Origin: Spiroplasma sp. BIUS-1
GTDB lineage: Bacteria; Bacillota_I; Bacilli_A; Mycoplasmatales; Mycoplasmataceae
Length of the DNA: 64,000 bases
Reading direction: 5' to 3'
Assembly: GCF_010365805.1 (NCBI RefSeq)
Contig: NZ_CP048386.1
Coordinates: 744,001-808,000 of the forward strand
The notes beneath the pieces are model-generated. The model was not told the DNA's origin, made no database searches, and was given only the letters and a program-made list of their open reading frames with translations. Of this stretch, positions 54,957 to 64,000 are shown one piece after another; position 1 is the stretch's first letter, and the number at the start of each line of letters is the position of its first letter. The position numbers and the translations under genes are program-made.

Positions 54957-57900
54957 TTAATCCTTATCTTTTAAAGCTTCTAAAGGATTAATTTTTTGAA
55001 TATTTGATCATCCAATACCAAATGTTACTCCATAAATTGCTGCAATAACACCAAATACGGCAAATGGTAATCAGATTGTAAATTGAACAGGCAATACTCA
55101 TGCTGTATTTATAGCTAAGAAGTTTGCTATATATACAAATGTGAATCAACCTATTAAGAATCCTACAACATACATTATTAATATTGGCATAATGTACATT
55201 CCTAAGATTTGTTTTACAACATAAGGATTTGAGTATCCCAATGTTTTCATTGTTGCTATAAATTGTTTATTTTCATAAATAATTAAACTTGTTGTTAAAA
55301 GAATAATTGTTGCAGAAACAATAACTGCTATTGTTATAAACATGATCATTACCATGTTTACAAGAGCTGTAACTTGACCTAAAATTTGTCTAGTTTGCTC
55401 TTTTGGTAACATTGTAGATAATGAACCAACACCATATCCTTCATTAAATTTATCAGGATCAATAACCATACATTTTTGGCTATCATCTTTTAATAAACCA
55501 CCATCTTGTGAAGGTTTGCATGCTTCTCCAGTTTCATCTTCTTTCATTTCAAAGTTACCATTTAAACCTACAGAACTAAAATCAGCAAATCTTTGAGAAA
55601 CAGAAAATCCATCAGTTATATCTAAATTATTTTTATCACTTGTGTATTTGTAATTAAATATTGGGAAAAGATTTTCATATAACTGATTCATTTTTCTTCA
55701 AGAAGAATTTTCCTTACTTCTATTTACATTGCTTATGAAGTCTTCATAAGTTCTTTTTCCTTGATTAACTTCATCAATAAATTCTTCTAGATTAGTACCT
55801 TGTATTTTTTGATCGTTATCGCCACTAAAGATATCCATTTTATAAATCGCATTTCCCTTTGGGTATTCTCTTGAAAATCATTTTTCAAAGTTTTTTTCTT
55901 TTACTTGATCATATTCCATAATTTTATTTGCTGAGTCATTTGCGATTCAACCTTGTGGTTGTCCATAACCATCTTGAATTCCAACAATTTTAAATTGTTT
56001 TTCTTCACTTTTATTTTTTACAACCAAATCACCATTTCTATAACCTTTATAAATAGGCGTTGGCTTTGTTGCATCATTAGCTGCACCTGCTGCAATTTCT
56101 TTTCCATTAATTTTAGCTGAGTTTAATCCAGCCAATGAATGATTTGTATAACCATCACCCCTAGAATACCAAGCGTATGTTGATTGTGTTTTCATAGTAT
56201 TAAAGTCATTATCTTTATTACCATTTTCATTATGCCCATAATCAACATCTTTCAAGTTAATTTCATTACCTTCTTTATCGAAAAGAAGGTCCCTGCTTAT
56301 ATCTAAATTTATATTACTTCCAATATCTTGATTTATTTTTTTATACATACTTTTATTTATTATTATAGGAACTACATTTTCATTATTGTTTAAAAATAAT
56401 TTATTTTTTAATTCGTTTCCTTGTGAATCTCTTAGATCTATTAGATTACTTTCGCTATTTATTCCAAATATACTTGCTGATTCTTTTTTTCCATTAACCG
56501 ATGTAAATGTTGTATCTAATTTTGTTCCAATTTCATCTTCTTTTTCGTTATATGGAACTAAATTAAATGCAATATTATAATTTTTATCATTTTCTATTGC
56601 TTGTTTCATTTGTTCTTGAACAAAATATGATGCCCTAGTATAAGTTGTTTGAAGAATTGTCATTCCCATTCTTTTTTCAAATACAGAACCAAATCATAAA
56701 GTCAAGGCAGTATTTAATGTCTTTAACTGTTCATCCTTTAAAGAATTAACATTTATATCTAATGGACTTATAAATTTTCCTTTTTTATTCAAATCAACTT
56801 TAAAGTCACCTTTTTTAATGTCTAAATTCATGAATTCACTTGTTTTTGTATCCTTATTAGCATATCAAAAATTATTATTTCCATTTCTAAATTGTGAAGA
56901 AAGCAAAGGGTATTTTAGTAATCCCGAACTTATTAATTTATCTGTATTTAAATTATTTTCTTTATCATTCATTAAAGCCAGAGAATTATAAGTTAGTTGT
57001 ATACCATTTATATATTTAGCATAAAAATTCATCATTATGTTTGAGTACTCTTTTAATTGCTCTGATCCTGGTTTTTTATTTTTTGTTAAATTTCCAATTG
57101 ACAACAACAAAGGATTATAGTCGGGTCATTGACCTTGTAATTGAGATAAGGCAATAGAACCCGCTATACCGCTTATGCTTGCAGCATCTAAGTTTGATAA
57201 CAATTTAGATGACATATTTTTTCAATCTAAAAAAGAAAATTCAGTTCAAAAAAATGTATCATTTAGTGCGATGTCATATGAATAATAATATGGACTTACA
57301 TCTCCGGCTAATAGATCTTTTATAACTTTATCTCAATTAATAATATAGTCCGTTTTATCACCCGCTATATTACTGATATAACCCTCAGGTTTTTGCATTA
57401 CTGGGTAAGGTGTTAATCCTTCTGCTCATCCAGCTGGGTTTGCCCCAACGAAATCAGAGCCGACAGCATTTCCAGATCCACTATTTCTTATTAATACCTC
57501 TTTATCTTTATCGTATTTTCCTCATTCTTGATCTTTGAAACTAGGGTTATATGTTTTATAGAATGAATAAGGATTGTTTGCTATTGGTTGTGTATAAGAA
57601 ACCATATTTTCATAGTTCATTCCCCTAAAAGTTGCTGTCATATTATCTGACATAACTTTAGGAGCCACAACAGTAGTTGTGATTAATGTAGCGCTAAGTA
57701 ACATAGTCGCACTAACTCCTGCTAATTTCCCAAGAGAAGTTGTTAATAAAGCAACTCTAAGTCTTGGATTAAATCTTCTTTTTGCTGATAATGATTTAAT
57801 TTTCATTGCAAATTTATTAATTACTTTATCATCTCCACCTTTTAATAAAGTAAGCGCTGATAACCTAATTGTTCAATATCCAATTCCAAATGCCAATAAA

Positions 57901-59366
57901 GTAAGAGCTATTCAAAGCCCAACAATACTTGAAGCAAATGAAACAATATTGAATCTAAATCCAGAGAAAGCTACATTGAAGTAGTTTGAAAACATCCCTA
58001 CAACAACTGTTTCAATGAAAATTGCTAAAATATATCCAGCAAATGCACCTATAATAGAAACTATTAAAGGAATGGCAACAAAGTTATTAACAACTTCTCT
58101 TTTTTTGTATCCAAGAGATTTTAAACAACCAATTTGTCTACTTTGTAGTTCAACTTGTTTTTTAGTTGTTAATATTGTTGTAAATCCAGCAATTGAGATA
58201 ATTACTATTATTAAAGCTGTTGCCATAGCATTATATGCTGTCATTATTGTTTTGAATGTAGAAACCCTCTCTGAAAACTTATATTCTGAATCGTTTGAAT
58301 CATAAAAATATTGTTTATCTATTTTTATATCTAAATATTCTTTGTATTCATTATTTAATTTTTCCAAATAAGTAGAGTTAAATTCATTATTAGATTTAAT
58401 AGAGAAATATGCTTCTCTATCTGTTTCAGAAGAAACTACAACCTTAGCTGATTGAACAGCATAAGTTGATAAATTTCTTGTGTACTTTTCTTCTGGATTT
58501 TGCTTTTTAAATGTTGTTGGTTTTGATTGATAACCCATTCAAGACGGATCCATGTACATTAATACCTCATTTTTAACATTGGGCATAACTGTGGTTTGGT
58601 CTAATATCGGTGTTGTAAAGTCAGATGATGTACCAATACCAACAACTTCAAATCAAACTTGATTTGAATATGCAGCCATATTTAAAACCGTTTGAGCATT
58701 ATTATTTTTGATAGCTTCGTTTAATGCTAAAATTTCCGGTGAATCTCCTGTTGTATTTTTTACAAGTAAATCTTTTCCAAATTTATCAGCATTAACCCTA
58801 ACTATATCTCCTATTTTAATATTATTTTCTTTAGCATATGATTCTCCAATAACAACTTCTTTCGGAGCAACATTTCCATTTATTGGAGTAAAACTTCTCC
58901 CTTTTGAAATAACTAATTTATCAACACCTTTTTCATGTCCGTTTGAATCTATTTTTGATATTGTTTTAACTTTAATATCTCCATTTTTACCCTTTAATCC
59001 AGATATTAATCTTGATTCAGTAAAAGAAACATCAAAACCATATTTTAAAGACATTGAGTTTAAAATATATTGTTGGTAAAATAGTTTTTCTTGGGTAAGA
59101 CTACCTTCTATAGTGTAGTCAGACAAATCTTTTCAAGACTCATTTTCTTTTATTTCATTATTTAAATCGACATCAACAACTATATCTCTTAAATTAGATT
59201 GTGTGTTTAATTTTTCATATGCACCAACAACTCTTGTTGTTGTTGCAGATAAAACTGATATAACTAAAGATACAAGCATAACTAAAAGAGACAAACCTAT
59301 AATTTGAGATTTGTTTTTTCCAGCAGACCTAAACGCATTCTTTAGTAAAAGTCTAATTCCTTTCAT
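54957..59366 (-). CDS. Very large FtsX-type ABC transporter permease
   Basis: 1469 residues in one frame through many TGA-Trp codons. N-terminal helix (IIGLSLLVMLVSLVISVLS), a long outer domain of about 250 residues, then a first FtsX-like set of helices around residues 340-520 (AGFTTILTTKKQVELQSRQI, SLGYKKREVVNNF), a second outer region of ~700 residues and a final FtsX set at ~1270-1460 (QFIATMKTLGYSNPYVV). This matches MacB/FtsX permeases with an oversized outer domain, as in mycoplasmas. No ATPase gene is next to it. Start ATG has AGGAGG but with a long spacing (11 bases). Confidence 0.85.
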
Positions 59367-59407
59367 ATTTAATTTTTCCTCCTATTGATTGATATTTTTT
59401 TACACGA

Positions 59408-60109
59408 CTAAAAAATTAAATGAGGTGGAGTTACTCCTTTTTTAAATGATTTTAAGTTTAAGCTTTTTTTTCAGTTTATAACATGTTGTATGAAAGAATT
59501 CTTTTCAATAAATTCTTTCAAATCATGTTTATCTTCTTCAACAAACATAATTGAGTAATCAATAATGTTTGTTTCAATTGAATCTTGATTTGTCATTTTT
59601 GACACAGTGAAAAATATTTTTTCACTAATATCTAATCTAACCACTTCTTTAAAACGATCTAAAACAAGATTTAATGACAAGATAATTACAGAAAATAAGA
59701 TTACAGATGTAAGAGAAAATATTAGAAGCGCTTCTAAGTTAATCATTGTTCTTTCATCTTTTCAAATGTAATCAAAAGCTTTTAATTCAGTTGAGATAAA
59801 TATCGGAGCTGTTATAACTATTAGTTTAAAAAACCCTTTTAAGAAATCCCCTTTTAAAAATCAGTTAAAATTTTTAATTTCGTTAAAATTTTTTCTTAAC
59901 TTTGAAATCATAACTCCTGATTCGATAATTATTCATAAACACAATGATGTTACAACTATTGTGTTTATGATCGCAAATACCTGAACAGCAGTAAACAAAT
60001 TTTTATTGTTTTTTTCAAAAAGGAAAAGAGAAAATAGAATGATTAGATATGTTGCGATAAATAAAACATATAGGTTTTTAACTATTTTTTTATTTTTAAA
60101 GCTATTCAT
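59408..60109 (-). CDS. Membrane protein with four to five helices, unknown function
   Basis: 233 residues. Hydrophobic helices at about 11-30, 40-62, 95-112 and 130-155. TGA-Trp codons occur five times. The C-terminal ~85 residues are soluble. It lies 41 bases upstream of the giant permease on the same strand and may be part of one transcript. GGAG lies 8 bases before ATG 60109. No family recognised. Confidence 0.68.
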
Positions 60110-60221
60110 TTTAGTTCTCCTTTTCCAGTTAAGTACTTTTATATAATAACATTTTGAAAAATAAATAACAAATTAAACCATTGTTAAACAACCCTATATA
60201 AGTGGTTGATTTAAAAATAAA

Positions 60222-60245
60222 AAAAATGTGATTTCTCACATTTTT
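60222..60245 (-). terminator. Terminator of the candidate small RNA
   Basis: 10-bp stem AAAAATGTGA/TCACATTTTT with loop TTTC, followed by a minus-strand T-run. Confidence 0.85.
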
Positions 60246-60382
60246 ATGCCGGTTTAGCGTAAATGAAATTTATTAAATACCTTTCCCTTCTTGCTCGATT
60301 GAGTCTATGCAAGAAAGATAAACTAATAAAAAACTATCTACTTCTTATTTTTTGGTGTATCTAAGTTCAAAGAACCGACATA
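60222..60382 (-). ncRNA. Candidate small RNA of unknown class
   Basis: No gene is open here, but the minus strand has a promoter-like TATTAT at 60388-60393, a terminator at 60222-60245 and, between them, paired ends: ATGTCGGTT (60381-60373) with AACCGGCAT (60254-60246), 9 pairs including one G-U that only exists in the minus-strand RNA. Inside, TTCTTGC/GCAAGAA and TTTATTA/TAATAAA give a further stem with bulges. The whole is a long hairpin with a large internal bubble, the layout of 6S RNA but shorter. It does not match tmRNA, SRP RNA or RNase P RNA. It starts just after truA. Confidence 0.6.
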
Positions 60383-60406
60383 TCTATATAATACACTAAA
60401 AAATAG

Positions 60407-61144
60407 TTAGTATTTTATTTTTTTTAACATCAAACCTTCTGGGTTTGCAATAAAAGGCATTTTATCTTCTTCTAAGTTTAAAACTCTTTTAATTTTATCT
60501 AAATCAATTTTGTCTAAACTATAAGCAAGACAAGCTCCAATTATCATTCTTATTTGATATCTAATGAAACCCTTTGCTTTAAAGGTGATCTTAAAGATAT
60601 CATCATTTAAATCACTTTCAATCGAATTAATAGTTCTTAAAGTTTCAATCATTTCTTTTTCTTCTGTTTTTAAACCAGAAAAATTAAAGAAATCATGAGT
60701 TCCAACAAATAAACCAAGAGATTCTTTTAATTTATCTAAATCAAGTGCTTTTTTTGGTAAATAATAGAATCTGTTTTCAAAAACATTGTTTTGTCCAAGA
60801 TTTATTTTATATTCATAAGTTTTTTCTTTACAATTTCTAACTCTAAAGTCTTTTGAAATTTCTTCTACATTAGTTACTTGTATTCCTAGAGGCAAACTTC
60901 TATTCAATGCTTTTAAAAAACCTTCAACGTTAGGTTGAAAGTTTAACTCTATTCATGCTTTTTGATCAAAAGCATGAACTCCTGAATCTGTTTTTGAAGC
61001 TCCAACAACTCTAAATACAGAGTTTCTAGCTACTCGTGAAATAGCTAATTCAAGTTCTCCTTGAATTGTTGGTTGACCTTTTTGTTTGGCTCATCCACAA
61101 AAATCAGTTCCATCATATTGAATTGTAAATAAGTAATAATACAT
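60407..61144 (-). CDS. truA: tRNA pseudouridine synthase A
   Basis: 245 residues. Catalytic Asp in ASKTDSGVHA; also YDGTDFCGWAKQ, FSGLKTEEKE and GFIRYQIRMIIGACL, all TruA motifs. It modifies U38-U40 of the anticodon stem. The start ATG (61144) lies one base after the ecfT stop. It ends the ecfA1-ecfA2-ecfT-truA run, the order typical of Firmicutes, but rplM does not follow here as usual. Confidence 0.93.
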
Positions 61145-61145
61145 A

Positions 61146-62063
61146 TTATTTTGAGTATAGAATTTGATCTATTCTAGGAATTTGAACCATATCTCCAAAT
61201 GCAGGTATGTTTATGTAACAAATTAATGTTGCAAATACACCCATACCCAATATAAAGATAATTATATCTAATATTCTAAATTTAACTTGTCTATATCTTG
61301 TTCTTTTTGCATGAGGATCATATCCTCTTGAATCCATTGCATATGCCAAGTCTTCTGCTTTTTGGAAAGCAGATACAAGTAAAGGAATAATTAATGAAGT
61401 CATTGATTTAACTTTATCCATTAATTTACCATTTTTAAAGTCAATCCCCCTTGAAGATTGAGCTTTCATAATTCTTCCAGCTTCATCAATTAAAGTTGGT
61501 ATCATTCTTAAAGCAATTGAAATAATAGTTGAAAAAATATAAACAGGTATTCCAATTAATTTTAAAGGTCATAGTAAATCTTCAATAGCTAAAGTTAATT
61601 CTAATGGTTGAGTTGTTCCGGTAAGAATAGTTGTTAATGTAATCATTAAAAAGATTCTTATTGTCATGTAAAGAGCTGAGTAAAGAGCTTTTTCAGAAAA
61701 TGTAAATGCTTTTCATTTATATAGTCATCCAAAACTGTCTTTTCCAGAATCGTAAAGACCATTTGCCAATGATGCAAAGTCTTTTCCATCAATAGTTTGA
61801 GGTTTTAACATAAATACATTTATAAGTATTAAGACGACAAATATAAACAATATTGGCAAGAACAATTGAAATAGCATTTTGAAACTTAATTTACTTACAG
61901 CGTACATTAAGAATATAAATGCTCCTATTAACACAAATCCAGTATATCCAATAGGGAAAAATACAACAACAATTAAAGCAATGATCATGAACAATTTTAA
62001 TCTTGGGTCCATTTTATGAATCATTGAATTATAAGGCATATATCTACCAAATACCATTCTCAT
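61146..62063 (-). CDS. ecfT: EcfT transmembrane component of ECF transporter
   Basis: 305 residues. Membrane helices in the first half and near the end; the coupling motif AQSSRGIDF and the second AMDSRGYDP (A-x-x-x-R-G) are both present. It links the two ATPases to vitamin-binding S components that are encoded elsewhere. One TGA-Trp stretch joins the halves. Eighteen bases separate it from ecfA2. Confidence 0.93.
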
Positions 62064-62081
62064 TATTAGATTTCTCCTCTT

Positions 62082-63299
62082 CTATTTTCTTTTAGATTTT
62101 ATTGCTTTTGCAAGTTCTTCTACTGTTCTAAATTCTACATTAGTAACATCTAATCCAGCATCTTTTAATTTATGAGCTAGTTTATATAATTTTGGTGGTT
62201 CTATTTCTATTGTTTCAAGTAACTTAGAATTTGAGAATATCTCAAATGGTGTTCCTTTAGAAATAACCTTTCCTTTATGCATAACAATTACTTCATCAGC
62301 AATTTGTAATACATGATCCATATTGTGAGTTACAATAATAATTCTTTTACCTTTTTCTTTATTCAATTTATAGAATAAATTCATAAAGTCTTCTTCACCT
62401 TGAGGGTCTAACCCCCCTGTTGGTTCATCAAGAACTAATGTGTTTCCATCCATTGCAACAATTCCTGCAATAGCAACACGACGTTTTTGACCACCACTTA
62501 GGTCAAATGGGCTTCTTTTTGCATAATCTTCTGGTAAGTCTACCATTCTTAAAAGTTCTGGTACTTTATCAAAACTTTCTTTTTTGTTTGCTCCCAAGTT
62601 AATTGGACCAAAAGAAATATCTTTTTCTATTGTGTCTTGGAATAATTGATATTCAGGGAATTGGAAAACTAGTCCAACTTCTCTTCTCAATTCCTTAACT
62701 TGTTTAATTTTTTTAGTTGAAGCAGGAATTTGGTAATTTCCAATAATTGTTCTTCCTGTTTCTGTAACTAATAGACCATTTGTTAATTGGATTAAAGTTG
62801 ATTTACCACTACCAGTCATACCAATAACAGCTGTTATTTTTCCTTCTTGTATTGTTAAATCAGTACCATTTAATGCTCTAAATTCAAATGGTGAGTTTTT
62901 ACTGTAAGTATATGAAACTGAATCAAATTTGATTTCTCCATTGAAATCTCATTTTGGTTGATTTGCAATATTCATTTTTCTTTTAAACTCTTTTTTAGTC
63001 GCTTTATCTTTTTTAGGTTGAGAAGCATATCATTCCTTTACTTCTTTAACTCTTTGATTTAATAAAGATTTATCTTCTTTAATGTGATTCTCAATTTCTT
63101 TTTGATATTCTTTTTGATTTTTTTGATCATCTTTTACAAGAAGACTAATTTCTTTATGTCTTTTTTTTCTTTTTTTAGCATCATTTTTTTGTTTTAAAGA
63201 TAATTCTTTAAGATGAGCTTTATATTCTGCTTTTGCTTCTTTTTTATCAGCTATTAATTTAGCTTTTTGTTCTGGTGATATTCTATTTATTTTTGACAT
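62082..63299 (-). CDS. ecfA2: EcfA2 ATPase of ECF transporter with a long N-terminal extension
   Basis: 405 residues against about 280-290 for the family. Residues 1-122 are a Lys/Glu/Gln-rich extension ([19 protein letters not shown]...) that looks like a charged helix; the ATPase then starts at [10 protein letters not shown]. Walker A TGSGKST (Lys166), Q-loop FQFPEYQLF, signature LSGGQKRR, Walker [12 protein letters not shown] and H-loop THN are intact. It starts 13 bases inside the end of ecfA1. The extension has no known role. Confidence 0.92.
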
Positions 63300-64000
63300 A
63301 TGTTTTTCACCAACTCTTCCAAGTTTGCACTTCCAGAAACTTTAATTCCTTCTTTTTGAAGTGCTTCTTCAATTTGAGCAACAAAAGGAACATCTAAATG
63401 AATAGATCTTAAAAATTCTTTTTCAGATAGTATTTCTTTTGGTGTACCAAATTTAACTAATTCACCTTTATTCATAACCATAACTTTATCTGCATTTAAA
63501 ATTTCATCCATGTCGTGAGTTATTGAGAAAATAGTTTTTTCTCTTGTGTTTTTTAACTGAACCATAATTTCTTTAACTTCACTTTTACCTTTTGGATCAA
63601 GCATACTTGTTGCTTCATCAAAAATTAAAATATTCGGTGAAAGAGCTAAAGCAGAGGCAATAGCAACTCTTTGTTTTTGACCACCACTTAACATTAATGG
63701 TTCGTGGTCTAAAAATTCTTCCATTCTAACTTTTTTAGCTGATTCAAGAATTATTTCTGGCATTTTAGATGGTTCTATTCTTCTGTTTTCTAACCCAAAA
63801 GCAATATCATCTCTAACTGTTGAACCAATAAATTGGTTATCTGGATTTTGGAACACTATTCCAAGGAATTTACGAACCATGTTTAAGTTATTTCTAGTAA
63901 CTTTGTTACCATAAATTTCCATTGAACCACTTGTTGGTTGTAAAACCCCAATTATTATTTTTGATAATGTTGATTTACCACTACCATTGTGACCAATAAT
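63287..64000 (-). CDS. ecfA1: EcfA1 ATPase of ECF transporter (5' end beyond window)
   Basis: At least 237 residues, with the N-terminus missing. Walker [10 protein letters not shown] at the window edge, Q-loop FQNPDNQF, signature LSGGQKQR, Walker [12 protein letters not shown] and THD. It pairs with EcfA2 to power uptake of B vitamins. It overlaps ecfA2 by 13 bases. Confidence 0.93.
   Translation of the reverse strand: MIGHNGSGKSTLSKIIIGVLQPTSGSMEIYGNKVTRNNLNMVRKFLGIVFQNPDNQFIGSTVRDDIAFGLENRRIEPSKMPEIILESAKKVRMEEFLDHEPLMLSGGQKQRVAIASALALSPNILIFDEATSMLDPKGKSEVKEIMVQLKNTREKTIFSITHDMDEILNADKVMVMNKGELVKFGTPKEILSEKEFLRSIHLDVPFVAQIEEALQKEGIKVSGSANLEELVKNICQK

Noticed and set aside
54957-59366. 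A cluster of several small membrane genes
   Set aside because: All pieces share one frame and are split only by TGA codons, so they form one 1469-residue protein.
60241-60382. tmRNA, SRP RNA or RNase P RNA
   Set aside because: None of their conserved core sequences is present and the size does not fit.

Overview
The window comes from a wall-less Mollicute of the Spiroplasma/Entomoplasma lineage. TGA is read as tryptophan almost everywhere: most long genes only stay open if TGA is Trp, and a tRNA-Trp(UCA) gene sits at 41424-41499 beside tRNA-Trp(CCA). DNA is very AT-rich, and almost every gene has a purine-rich Shine-Dalgarno site. EzrA, a J-domain membrane protein, PolA, a DnaB/DnaI helicase-loading pair and short Spiroplasma-like exported proteins fit Spiroplasma best; the species cannot be named from sequence alone. 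All coordinates below assume TGA=Trp (genetic code 4). There is no gene-free stretch above 300 bases; the longest (60110-60406) holds a candidate small RNA.

Layout. 1-3501 (minus): end of an exported protein, then rsmD-gmk-rsmB as overlapping genes. 3573-9880 (plus): def, rnj, an APC permease, an exported protein and a membrane protein. 9935-16697 (minus): two unknown proteins, pgk, a Panacea/DUF4065 protein, gap, dnaI and a DnaB-type initiator. 16850-23442 (minus): mutM, polA, dnaE. 23505-27159 (minus): J-domain protein, small membrane protein, thiI, ezrA. 27431-28776 (plus): rpsD with a structured leader, and a DJ-1/PfpI protein. 28789-30741 (minus): tsaC, SDR, pgsA. 30847-31587 (plus): a DUF3800 protein. 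31600-37815 (minus): unknown gene, tyrS, YtxH-like and DUF948 proteins, two coiled-coil proteins, pncB, a YtpR-type protein. 37895-41278 (plus): four tandem degV genes. 41310-46977 (minus): two tRNA-Trp genes, a Fur-family regulator, acpP, two unknown proteins, tRNA-His and a 946-residue E2-like protein. 47073-51026 (minus): membrane protein, ackA, pta, coaD. 51130-51867 (plus): coaX. 51894-54847 (minus): hydrolase, ldh, rpsI, rplM. 54957-60109 (minus): a giant FtsX-type permease and a membrane protein. 60222-60382: candidate small RNA. 60407-64000 (minus): truA, ecfT, ecfA2, ecfA1.

Function. Glycolysis (gap, pgk), lactate (ldh) and acetate (pta-ackA) formation supply ATP; ECF transporter parts, an amino acid permease, PncB, CoaX and CoaD serve uptake and cofactor salvage; the DNA block covers initiation, replication and base-excision repair.

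The most unusual items are: (a) the E2-like protein at 44137-46977, which has a lipoyl-like N-terminus without the lipoyl lysine and an acyltransferase-like C-terminus whose catalytic His is Gln, joined by about 550 charged residues; (b) a possible pseudoknot leader before rpsD; (c) an unassigned small RNA with its own closing helix, promoter and terminator after truA; (d) the tandem degV array with a long perfectly conserved DNA block; (e) a Panacea-domain gene between gap and pgk.
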